From DASZMX01 sp035551475 (GTDB lineage: Bacteria; Verrucomicrobiota; Verrucomicrobiia; Limisphaerales; Palsa-1400), in the NCBI GenBank assembly GCA_035551475.1, contig DASZMX010000055.1, positions 1-50,656 on the forward strand: a stretch of 50,656 nucleotides of DNA. Reading direction: 5' to 3'. Made by a program: the position numbers and the translations under genes. Under the pieces are notes generated by a model, which was not told where the DNA came from, ran no database searches, and saw only the letters and a list, made by a program, of their open reading frames with translations. This document shows positions 8,115 through 15,726 of this stretch, one piece after another; position 1 is the first letter of the stretch; every line of letters starts with the position of its first letter.

Positions 8115-9209
8115 ATGGAACCTGCGCCTCTGCAACAACTCCGCCGCACCTATGTCAGGTTCGAGGGGAAAATCCTGTCCTATTTTGCCGGCTGCGATTA
8201 CTTCCGCCTTTCCAGCCATCCCCAAGTCCAAAAAGCCCTGGTCACTGGCCTGGAAAAATATGGCGCCAGCGTCTCGGCTTCCCGCCTCACCACGGGCAAT
8301 CATATCCTATACGGAAAAGTCGAGGCGGCCTTGCGCCATTTCTTTGACAGTCCCGCGGCGCTCGTGGTCGCCAATGGTTATGCCACTAATCTCGTCGCGG
8401 CCCAGGCCCTGGCGGGTGAATTCTCGCACGCCTTTATGGACTCGCGCGCGCATGTCAGCCTGCGAGATGCCGCGCAGTTTCTTCGTTGTCCGGTGATCGA
8501 GTTTTCCCATGGCGATCCTGCGGCGCTGGCCGAAGCGTTGCGCAAGGCTGGGCAGGGGATCAGACCAATTCTTTTGACAGACGGAATGTTTTCGCATGAC
8601 GGAGGGATTGCTCCGCTGGCGCACTATTTGCAAGTCCTGCCGGCGCGGGGACTGATCCTGCTCGATGACGCCCACGGCGCGGGCCTTCTCGGCGCGCGCG
8701 GACGCGGCTCGGCCGAGTGGGCGCGCGTGCCGGCCGCGCGTTTGATTCGCACACTGACCTTGAGCAAAGCCTTCGGGGCCTATGGCGGCGCGATTTTATG
8801 CTCCGCCGCGTGGCGCGAGCGCATGGTTTCGCGCAGCCGCATGTTCGTCGGCAGCACGCCCACGCCTTTGCCGTTCATGAACGCCGCGCTGACGTCGCTG
8901 CGCCTGCTGGAGAAACATCCCGCCTGGCGCGCGCGTTTGAATGGCAATGTCGCCGGCCTGAAGGCGCGCTTGCGCGCCGTCGGTTACAGCGCGCCCGAGA
9001 CGCCTTCGCCGATCATTGCCGTCACGCCGCGCGACGCGCGCCAGGCCCGCGCCCTGCGCGCCGCGCTGCTCGCGCGCCGGGTTTTTCCGTCGTTCATCCA
9101 ATATCCGGGCGGCCCGCCGCTGGGCTATTTTCGTTTTGTGATTTCGAGCGAGCATTCCCGCGCGCAATTGGATAGCCTCGTCGCATCATTGGAAGCATGT
9201 CATGATTAG
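8115..9209 (+). CDS. Alpha-oxoamine synthase family PLP enzyme (BioF/KBL/SPT-like)
   Basis: A 364-residue fold-type I PLP enzyme. It shows YGASVSASRLTTGN, the pyridoxal-ring stacking and Asp region ILLDDAHGAGLLGARGRG, and the Schiff-base lysine in LTLSKAFGAYGG. Family members condense an acyl-CoA or acyl-ACP with an amino acid and release CO2, giving amino-ketones (biotin precursor, sphingoid base, aminoacetone). The SK rather than GK before the lysine is more like serine palmitoyltransferase than BioF, but this is weak evidence. No bioA or bioD is near. An acyl-activating enzyme and an ACP occur within 13 kb, so an amino-ketone lipid or secondary metabolite is possible. It overlaps the next gene by 8 bases. 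Confidence 0.85.
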   Translation: MEPAPLQQLRRTYVRFEGKILSYFAGCDYFRLSSHPQVQKALVTGLEKYGASVSASRLTTGNHILYGKVEAALRHFFDSPAALVVANGYATNLVAAQALAGEFSHAFMDSRAHVSLRDAAQFLRCPVIEFSHGDPAALAEALRKAGQGIRPILLTDGMFSHDGGIAPLAHYLQVLPARGLILLDDAHGAGLLGARGRGSAEWARVPAARLIRTLTLSKAFGAYGGAILCSAAWRERMVSRSRMFVGSTPTPLPFMNAALTSLRLLEKHPAWRARLNGNVAGLKARLRAVGYSAPETPSPIIAVTPRDARQARALRAALLARRVFPSFIQYPGGPPLGYFRFVISSEHSRAQLDSLVASLEACHD

Positions 9210-9972
9210 GCCCCTGAGATTTCTGGCGCAAACCGCATGGGTCTGTCTGGCCGGCGCCGTGGCCGCAGCGCCCGAGACTTTGCCCATCGTCGCGCAACGG
9301 GCCGAGCAGGCATACCAGTCCGCCCGCGTGCGGTATAATCGAGCCCCCACGAATGCCGAGGCGGCGTGGCAATTCGGCCGGGCCTGCTTCGATCAAGCCG
9401 ATGCCATCAAACACGACGCCCAGCGCGAAAGTGTCGCGGATGAGGGCGTCCGCGCCTGCCGCCAAGCCTTGATCGACGATCCGAAATCCGCGTGGGCTCA
9501 TTATTATCTCGGCTTGAATTTGGGTGAAATGGCGAGCGCCCGCGGCCTTGGCGCCTTGCGCCTGCTGCACGAAATGGAAGACGAATGGCAAACCGCCATC
9601 CGGCTGGATGAGACGATTGATTATGCCGGCCCCAACCGTTCGCTGGGCCTGCTCTACCGTGACGCCCCCGGCTTCCCCTTGAGCCTCGGCAATCACGGCA
9701 AAGCCATCCAATGCTTGACGCGCGCCGTGGCGCTCAGCCCCGGCTACCCGGAGAACCAGCTCGCCCTCGCGGAAGCTTATCTGAAGTGGAACGAATATAA
9801 TCAGGCGCGCAGAATCGCCGTGAAAATTCCCGAGGTCTTCAAGCAGGCTCGCAAGGATTTCAGCGGGCCCGCGTGGGTCGGCAGCTGGATTGATTGGAGC
9901 GGGCGCTGGGATGCCGTCGAAAGCCGGCTGCACGAAATCAGCCGCCCGCAGTCGCCGCATTCCGCGCGTTGA
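9202..9972 (+). CDS. Exported TPR protein, TRAP-T (TatT)-like
   Basis: A 256-residue protein with a signal peptide (about 1-21, ending AVAAAPE) and TPR-like helices. The middle (AWAHYYLGLNLGEMASARG ... GPNRSLGLLYRDAPGFPLSLGN ... NQLALAEAYLKW) resembles the TatT component of some TRAP transporters, a periplasmic TPR protein. It is the last gene of the thiG operon. Its 3' end overlaps the convergent ligase gene by 35 bases, both frames being coding. Its partner is unknown. Confidence 0.72.
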   Translation: MIRPLRFLAQTAWVCLAGAVAAAPETLPIVAQRAEQAYQSARVRYNRAPTNAEAAWQFGRACFDQADAIKHDAQRESVADEGVRACRQALIDDPKSAWAHYYLGLNLGEMASARGLGALRLLHEMEDEWQTAIRLDETIDYAGPNRSLGLLYRDAPGFPLSLGNHGKAIQCLTRAVALSPGYPENQLALAEAYLKWNEYNQARRIAVKIPEVFKQARKDFSGPAWVGSWIDWSGRWDAVESRLHEISRPQSPHSAR

Positions 9973-11200
9973 ACCGCTCGCGCCACTGGGCCCGGGAAAT
10001 TTTCCCACGCGTGTCGTCCGCCAGCGCTGGCACAAGCCACCAATGCCGCGGCACCTGCCAGGCGGGCAGGGCGGCGCGCGCAAAACTACTTAGGCTTGAC
10101 TCATTCAAATCCGGCCCGCCCGCCACGCACGCCACAATCGCCTCCGCGCGCGCGCTGCCGCGCTCCGCGGCGCCGAACACGACGCATTCCCGCACGCCCG
10201 GATGCTGGCGCAGCGCTTGTTCGATGGTTTCGGGCGCCACTTTTTGACCCGCGATGTTGATGACGTCGCCGTGGCGTCCCAGGAGAAAAACGCGGCCGTC
10301 CCGCACTTCCGCGCGGTCGCCGGCGCGAAAAATCCCGTCCCTGAGCGCGGGCTCGGGCGCGGGCCAATAGGTCTGCCCCACCGCGGCGCTACGCACGATC
10401 AGGCGGCTTTCCCCGTCCGTCGCCAGCGTCACGCCGTGCAGCGCGGCGCCGGCGTCAGACTCGGCGGCGCGCGGCGTATCGGTGGCGTCGTAGGAAATTC
10501 CCCCGCACTCGCTGGCGCCGTAAAAGTTGTGCACCTTCAAGCCGTACCTGTCAAATATAGCGGATTCCAAATCGAGCGGCAGCATGGCGCCCGCGGAAAT
10601 CGCGCGCCGCGCAGACCCCGGAATCGCGCCCGCATCCCGCCACACCCGCCACAGCGCGGGCACGGCAGGCAGCGTCAGGTTGGGAAACTGCGCGCCGGCT
10701 TGCCGCACCGCTTCGGGCAGGCGCGAGGGCAGGAGGATTAAAGGAATGCCATGCAGCAGCAGTGGCAGGACGAGATTGGAAAAGCCGTAGGAATGCGCGA
10801 GCGAAATCACCCCGAGGTTCGGCCAGTCGGGCCGCAGTCCCATTGTCGCCACAATTTGGCGGGCGTCGGCCTGCAATTGTTCCGCCGTGAACGCAATCAG
10901 CCGCGGCGCCCCGGCGCTGCCGGAGCTTATCTTGACATGAATGCAGCCCGCCGGTAGCCCGTTGATAAGCGGCGCGGCCTGGCCTGGCTCGAGCGCGCAC
11001 ACGGGCTGGCCACTGCGCCAAGCCGCCAAGGTTTGCAGGATGAACGCGCTGCCGTGCCCCGACGGACAAACCGCCGTTTCCGCCGCTTGCACCGCTTCGG
11101 CCAGTTGGCGAAACGTCCACCTTTCGCCTGAGCCGAGATCGGCCAGCGCCAATTCATTGGGGCGCGAGCGCACGATTTCCTGCCAGGCGGCGTACAGCAT
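9938..11200 (-). CDS. Acyl-adenylating (AMP-forming) ligase, short form
   Basis: A 420-residue member of the adenylate-forming superfamily (acyl-CoA or acyl-ACP synthetases, aryl acid ligases). Visible core motifs are the P-loop ISSGSAGAPRLIAF (an Arg replaces the usual Lys), NFYGASECGGI, the GDRAEV hinge aspartate, GRHGDVINIAGQKVAPETIE, and the C-terminal lysine in DDTRGKISRAQWRERF. It lacks about 80-100 N-terminal residues compared with typical family members. Divergent from the papain-like gene (43 bases between starts). In context it may load a starter acid on the ACP at 21.0 kb or on CoA; the substrate cannot be read. Confidence 0.85.
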   Translation of the reverse strand: MLYAAWQEIVRSRPNELALADLGSGERWTFRQLAEAVQAAETAVCPSGHGSAFILQTLAAWRSGQPVCALEPGQAAPLINGLPAGCIHVKISSGSAGAPRLIAFTAEQLQADARQIVATMGLRPDWPNLGVISLAHSYGFSNLVLPLLLHGIPLILLPSRLPEAVRQAGAQFPNLTLPAVPALWRVWRDAGAIPGSARRAISAGAMLPLDLESAIFDRYGLKVHNFYGASECGGISYDATDTPRAAESDAGAALHGVTLATDGESRLIVRSAAVGQTYWPAPEPALRDGIFRAGDRAEVRDGRVFLLGRHGDVINIAGQKVAPETIEQALRQHPGVRECVVFGAAERGSARAEAIVACVAGGPDLNESSLSSFARAALPAWQVPRHWWLVPALADDTRGKISRAQWRERFNARNAATAGG

Positions 11201-11242
11201 TGTCAGATTACTAGGGTGCGGTTACGCTGGGTGCAAGTTCAT

Positions 11243-11971
11243 ATGACGCTCACGACATCGGCCCCGGTCTTTGATTTCCAGGCCGACACCTTCGCGTTTC
11301 CCAATGAACTCCTCTGGGAATATCATTTCGATCCCGCGACGGGCCGAAGCTGGACGCAGAAACGAAATCCACCCCCGACCTACGCGCATCACTGTTTCGT
11401 GGTCGTTCGTTCCGCGCGCCAATTTCTGCGGCAGGCCGCGTTTCTGCCGGAGGCTCCCGCGCTGGAGGAAGCCGCCTACGCCGCCCGGATTCGGGCCGTG
11501 GTCGCGCGCCCGGCGGATGAGGCGGCGCGCGCCCAGCCGAAGATCGAGTTTCCCGGATTCGCCAGCCTGCGTGAATTCAGCCGCGCGCATCCTGCGCTGC
11601 TCAAGGACTGTTGCGGCGGCGCGTGGCAAAGTTATTTCCAACGAGGAAATTGGCGCATGGTTCTTCCTTTTAGCCGCGCCCATCAGGATCGCGCAGTTGC
11701 GCAAGTGTGCCGTAGCCTCGGGGAAGGGCGTCTGCCGATTATACATATCGCCACCTTTCCCAGCCTGACGATTAACCACGCTCTTATGCTGTTCGCCTTT
11801 GCGGAAACGTCGGCGGGCGTGGAATTTCAAGCCTACGATCCGAATATTTGCGAACGCCCGCTGGTTCTGCACTACGACCGCGCCGCCCGGTATTTTCAAT
11901 TTCCGCGCACGCATTATTTTCCAGGCGGGCCGGTCAATGCCTACGAGATTTACTGCGACGCCTTCCACTGA
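11243..11971 (+). CDS. Hypothetical protein, possible papain-like fold
   Basis: A 242-residue protein without a signal peptide that I do not recognise as a named family. The second half has the order DCCGGAWQSYF, LPIIHIATFP, TINHALMLFAF and AYDPN. This resembles small papain-like cysteine hydrolases in which a Cys near a Gly-rich helix, a His in an NHxL strand and an Asp/Asn in YDPN form the catalytic set. The first half (DFQADTFAFPNELLWEYHFD) is uncharacterised. ATG 11243 is preferred over GTG 11216, which lies very close to the divergent ligase start. Protease, transglutaminase or acyltransferase activity are all possible. Confidence 0.7.
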   Translation: MTLTTSAPVFDFQADTFAFPNELLWEYHFDPATGRSWTQKRNPPPTYAHHCFVVVRSARQFLRQAAFLPEAPALEEAAYAARIRAVVARPADEAARAQPKIEFPGFASLREFSRAHPALLKDCCGGAWQSYFQRGNWRMVLPFSRAHQDRAVAQVCRSLGEGRLPIIHIATFPSLTINHALMLFAFAETSAGVEFQAYDPNICERPLVLHYDRAARYFQFPRTHYFPGGPVNAYEIYCDAFH

Positions 11972-11977
11972 GTCAGG

Positions 11978-12005
11978 TTGCGTCGCCCGGCAAAGCGTGC
12001 ATATT
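11978..12005 (+). promoter_or_regulatory. Candidate sigma70 promoter for the radical SAM gene
   Basis: TTGCGT at 11978-11983 and CATATT at 12000-12005 are separated by 16 bases, each with 4 of 6 consensus matches. They would give a start near 12012 and a leader of about 70 bases. Confidence 0.35.
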
Positions 12006-12080
12006 TTGGGAGGAAAGCCAGGGCGGTCGCGGAAACAAAAAGATTGCGGCCAGCGCCTCGCGTTGGGTTAGATACAACGG

Positions 12081-13100
12081 ATGCAGTCGATAAAACCTCT
12101 GGACGCAGCCACTCTGCGAGCCAATAGCAGCGTGCAGCATGATCTGCATGAACGGGCGGCCGCCGTCACGCGCCAACTTTTCGGACGTGAGGTTTTCGTC
12201 CGGGGCGTCGTGGAAATTTCCAATTTCTGCCGCGAAAACTGCCATTACTGCGGCATGCGCCGCGACAATGCCACCTTGCGGCGGTTCCGCGGTCAAACCG
12301 AGCAATTGGCGGAATTGATCATTGAGCATCGGCCCGCCAGCATCACGGACATCAATATCCAGGCGGGCGAAGATCCAGTGGCCATTCGCCAGGTGGCTCT
12401 GCCGCTCATTCGCTTATTGCGGGAGAAAACCAACCTCGGCATCAGCGTGTGCCTGGGCACCTTGCATGACGGGCTCTACCGTGAATTGCGTGAGGCCGGC
12501 GCCGCCATTTACATCCTCAAGTTTGAAACGGCAGACGAAAATTTATACGACCAGCTCGAGGCCCCTGGCAACCAGCCGGAGCGCCTGCAGCATATTCGCG
12601 CGCTGGCGGCCCAAGGCTGGCGCGTCAGCTCCGGTTTTATTTGCGGTCTGCCGGGCGAGGGCGACGCCGAATTGCTCCGCAATTTTGAGCTCGCGGCGCA
12701 ATTGCCGCTGGCCGGTTGCAGTGTCAGCCCGTTTATTCCCGGCGACGAAACGCCGCTGGCGGGAGCGCCGCCGGCGCATGTGAATTTGACCCTGAATTGC
12801 ATGGCCGCCCTGCGTTTGACTCGCCCCGATCTCGTCATTCCTGCGGTCAGCGCCTTGAATCTCACTGAGGCGGACGGCTACCGTCGCGGGCTGGAGGCCG
12901 GCGCCAATCTCGTCACGATCAACCTTACGCCGGAGGCCTGGCGCGAGGACTATTTATTATACAAGCGCGGCCGATTTATCATGACCGAGGAGCGGGTGCT
13001 CGCCGCCGTCGCCGCCGCCGGGCTGACGCCTTCCGCCACGAGCCTGGCCGATTACTATTTGACTGCGCCCCAGGACAACGCCGCCGCGCTGCCGAAATAA
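12081..13100 (+). CDS. HydE-like radical SAM enzyme
   Basis: A 339-residue radical SAM protein with the cluster motif NFCRENCHYCGMRRDN (Cys50, Cys54, Cys57). The following INIQAGEDP, SVCLGTL, LKFETADENLYDQL, SGFICGLPGEGDAELL and FIPGDETPLA match the HydE branch of the BioB/ThiH/PylB group. HydE works with HydF and HydG to build the H-cluster of [FeFe] hydrogenase. None of those genes or a hydrogenase is seen here, so it may be an orphan HydE or an enzyme with another substrate. The next gene, an antiporter, starts 9 bases after its stop. Confidence 0.87.
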   Translation: MQSIKPLDAATLRANSSVQHDLHERAAAVTRQLFGREVFVRGVVEISNFCRENCHYCGMRRDNATLRRFRGQTEQLAELIIEHRPASITDINIQAGEDPVAIRQVALPLIRLLREKTNLGISVCLGTLHDGLYRELREAGAAIYILKFETADENLYDQLEAPGNQPERLQHIRALAAQGWRVSSGFICGLPGEGDAELLRNFELAAQLPLAGCSVSPFIPGDETPLAGAPPAHVNLTLNCMAALRLTRPDLVIPAVSALNLTEADGYRRGLEAGANLVTINLTPEAWREDYLLYKRGRFIMTEERVLAAVAAAGLTPSATSLADYYLTAPQDNAAALPK

Positions 13101-13109
13101 TTCATCGGC

Positions 13110-14672
13110 ATGAAGCCCGTGGAAGCCCTGGTCCTGTTGATGTGCGCCATTATCGGGCTCGCGCTGCTCGGGCGGCGGATGCGCATCCCGTACCCCATCG
13201 CGCTGGTTTTGGGCGGGCTCGTCATCAGCCTTGTGCCCGGCTTGCCCCAGGTGCGGATTGAGCCGGACATGGTGTTCCTGCTTTTTCTCCCGCCGCTGAT
13301 TTACGCCGCGGCCTGGTTCACTTCCTGGCACGATTTTCGCGCCAACTTTCGCCCCATCTTTTTGCTCGCAGTCGGCCTGGTGCTGTTCACGACCGTCATT
13401 GTCGGCGTGGTCATGCATGCGCTTCTGCCAGAGTTGCCGCTGGCGCTGGCCTTTGCTTTTGGCGCCATTGTTTCGCCGCCAGACGCCGTGGCCGCGACCT
13501 CCATCGCCCAGCAAATGAAGCTGCCCAAACGCATCGTCACCGTGCTGGAAGGCGAGAGTTTGGTGAACGACGCCACCGGTCTGGTGGCGCTCCGCTTCGC
13601 GCTGGTGGCGGCCGTCTCCGGCCAATTCTCGCTCGGACATGCCGCCGCGGAATTCGTCTGGGTGGCGGTTGGCGGCATGGCGGTGGGGTTGATTTCGGGT
13701 TATCTGGTGGTGAAGGTCCTGCGTTTGATTCCCGACGATTCGCTGTTGGTGGCGTTCACGTTCGTGGCGCCGTATGCGGCTTATCTGCCCGCCGAACGTC
13801 TGCATGTTTCCGGGGTCCTCGCCGCCGTCACCGCGGGCATGTACGGCGGATGGATGGCGCCGGAAGTCTTCGCCGCCAAGGCGCGCCTCAATGCCACGGC
13901 CGTCTGGCAAATGCTCGTCTTTCTGCTCAACTGCTTCGTTTTCATTTTAATCGGATTGCAATTGCCGCATGTCATCCAGGATTTGGGCGGCCATTCGGCG
14001 GGGGAGCTTTTCGCCGACGGCGCCGCCGCCAGCGCGATCGTGATTTTGGTGCGCCCGATTTGGGTTTTTCCTGGCACGTGGCTGCCGCGTCTTTTGAGCC
14101 GGCGGGTGCGCGCCCGCGATCCCATGCCGTCCTGGCGGCATGTCGCGGTGGTCTCGTGGACGGGCATGCGCGGGGTGGTGTCGCTCGCGGCCGCGCTGGC
14201 ATTGCCGGACTCGATCGCGCAACGGGACTTGATCCTGTTCCTGACCTTCTGCGTTATTTTTTCCACGCTGGTTTTGCAGGGATTGTCGCTGCCGTGGCTG
14301 GTGTGCGCGTTGGGCGTCGAAGGCCGGCCCAACGACGAAGGCGAACGCGCTGCCCGCCTCAAGCTGGCGCGCGCCGCCCTGGCCCGGTTGGGCGAGTTAA
14401 ACGCCGCCTCAGACGGAGGCGAGGAATCCATGCGGCGCGTCACCGAGATTTACGAAAAGCGCATCCGCCTCTGGAATGACCCCGTCGCCGATTCCCTGGG
14501 TTGGAGCTCCGACCGGCAAACCTACGTTATGACGCGGCGCCTTCTGCTGGAAGCCGCCTCCGCCGAACGGCGCGAATTAATTCGCCTCCGCCACGAGGAC
14601 AGCATTGACGAGGAAGTGATGCGCCGCATCGAGCGTGAAATCGACCTCGAGGAATCGCGCCTGCAAAGCTGA
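13110..14672 (+). CDS. Na+/H+ antiporter, CPA1/NhaP type
   Basis: A 520-residue inner-membrane antiporter with about 12 hydrophobic segments followed by a charged cytoplasmic tail of about 110 residues. Signature motifs are FAFGAIVSPPDAVAATSIA and LEGESLVNDATGLVALRF (ion-binding Asp and nearby ND), and SWTGMRGVVSLAAALALP in a later helix. The family exchanges external protons for internal Na+ or K+. It is probably co-transcribed with the radical SAM gene. It ends directly against the convergent protease gene with no spacer base. Confidence 0.93.
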   Translation: MKPVEALVLLMCAIIGLALLGRRMRIPYPIALVLGGLVISLVPGLPQVRIEPDMVFLLFLPPLIYAAAWFTSWHDFRANFRPIFLLAVGLVLFTTVIVGVVMHALLPELPLALAFAFGAIVSPPDAVAATSIAQQMKLPKRIVTVLEGESLVNDATGLVALRFALVAAVSGQFSLGHAAAEFVWVAVGGMAVGLISGYLVVKVLRLIPDDSLLVAFTFVAPYAAYLPAERLHVSGVLAAVTAGMYGGWMAPEVFAAKARLNATAVWQMLVFLLNCFVFILIGLQLPHVIQDLGGHSAGELFADGAAASAIVILVRPIWVFPGTWLPRLLSRRVRARDPMPSWRHVAVVSWTGMRGVVSLAAALALPDSIAQRDLILFLTFCVIFSTLVLQGLSLPWLVCALGVEGRPNDEGERAARLKLARAALARLGELNAASDGGEESMRRVTEIYEKRIRLWNDPVADSLGWSSDRQTYVMTRRLLLEAASAERRELIRLRHEDSIDEEVMRRIEREIDLEESRLQS

Positions 14673-15674
14673 TTACGCCGCTTCGCGCGGAATCACGGGC
14701 AACGCCAGTTTTTCCGTGCCACGAATCACCGTCGCCACACAAGGCCGGCCAATGCGCTCCGATGTCAGCAACTTGTGCAACGCATCCACGGAGGTCACAG
14801 TTTCGCCGTCGAATTCCACCAGGACATCGCCCTCGCGCAGGCCGGCGGTTTCCGCCGCGCTTCCCGGCAGGACCGAAATCACCAGCGTGCCCGTCGCTGC
14901 GCGCAAATTGAAATACCGCACCACGCGCCGATGCACGGGCACATTCTGGCCGCCCACGCCGATGTGGCTGCGGCGGATTTTTCCATCCTTGATCAGCCAG
15001 CCGGCCACGTATTTCGCCGTGTCGATGCCGATGGCGAAGCAAATGCCCTGCGCGGGCAAAATAACCGCTGTGTTGACCCCGATTACTTCGCCGCGTGAAT
15101 TCACCAGCGGCCCGCCGGAATTGCCCGGGTTCAGCGCCGCGTCGGTCTGGATGATATTGTCAATCAAACGGCCCGATTGCGCGCGGAATGACCGTCCCAG
15201 CGCGCTGACGACGCCCGCAGTGACGCTGCATTGAAAGCCGTAGGGATTGCCGATCGCGATCGCCATTTGGCCGACGCGCACATGGCGGGAGTCGCCCAGT
15301 TTGGCGGGGCGCAGATTCGGCGCGTACACCCGCAAGACAGCCAGATCCGTTTCCGGATCATCTCCCACCAAATGCGCGTCCGGCTTGCGCCCGTCCGCGA
15401 GCGTCACCTCCAGGCGCGCGGCGCCGTGCGCGACGTGGCTGTTGGTCAGGACAAAGCCGTCGGGCGTGATCACAAATCCGGAACCGCTGCCGCGCCGCTC
15501 GCCGTTTTTGCCCAACACCTCGATGTTGACGACCGACGGCCCAACTTCGTCCGCCACCTGCATCACGGCTTCCGAATACGCGTCGAGCAAGGCGCCATCC
15601 TCAGGCCGCGGCGCGGGGGAAACTTCGGGTTTAAAATCCTGGTCCAGGGAAACTGGGGCGATCGTTGTTCTCAT
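14673..15674 (-). CDS. HtrA/Deg-like trypsin-fold serine protease with PDZ domain
   Basis: A 333-residue S1C-family protease with a complete triad: His80 in LTNSHVAH, Asp110 in DPETDLAVLRV and Ser186 in LNPGNSGGPL. A single PDZ domain follows at about 240-330 (GTLVISVLPGSAAETAGLREGDVLVEFDGE). HtrA proteases usually act in the periplasm on misfolded proteins, but no signal peptide or membrane helix is visible at this N-terminus (MRTTIAPVSLDQDF), so location is uncertain; a cytoplasmic form or a missed start are possible. It lies downstream of the halogenase-like gene on the same strand, 52 bases apart. Confidence 0.9.
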   Translation of the reverse strand: MRTTIAPVSLDQDFKPEVSPAPRPEDGALLDAYSEAVMQVADEVGPSVVNIEVLGKNGERRGSGSGFVITPDGFVLTNSHVAHGAARLEVTLADGRKPDAHLVGDDPETDLAVLRVYAPNLRPAKLGDSRHVRVGQMAIAIGNPYGFQCSVTAGVVSALGRSFRAQSGRLIDNIIQTDAALNPGNSGGPLVNSRGEVIGVNTAVILPAQGICFAIGIDTAKYVAGWLIKDGKIRRSHIGVGGQNVPVHRRVVRYFNLRAATGTLVISVLPGSAAETAGLREGDVLVEFDGETVTSVDALHKLLTSERIGRPCVATVIRGTEKLALPVIPREAA

Positions 15675-15726
15675 AGGGCGGCGGCCTTGGGCCGCCGTCT
15701 GGAATCTCGCCCGAAAATGAATCTTG

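Noticed and set aside
8115..13100. Biotin synthesis cluster formed by the BioF-like and BioB-like genes
   Set aside because: The radical SAM enzyme matches HydE better than BioB, the PLP enzyme is not clearly BioF, and BioA and BioD are absent.
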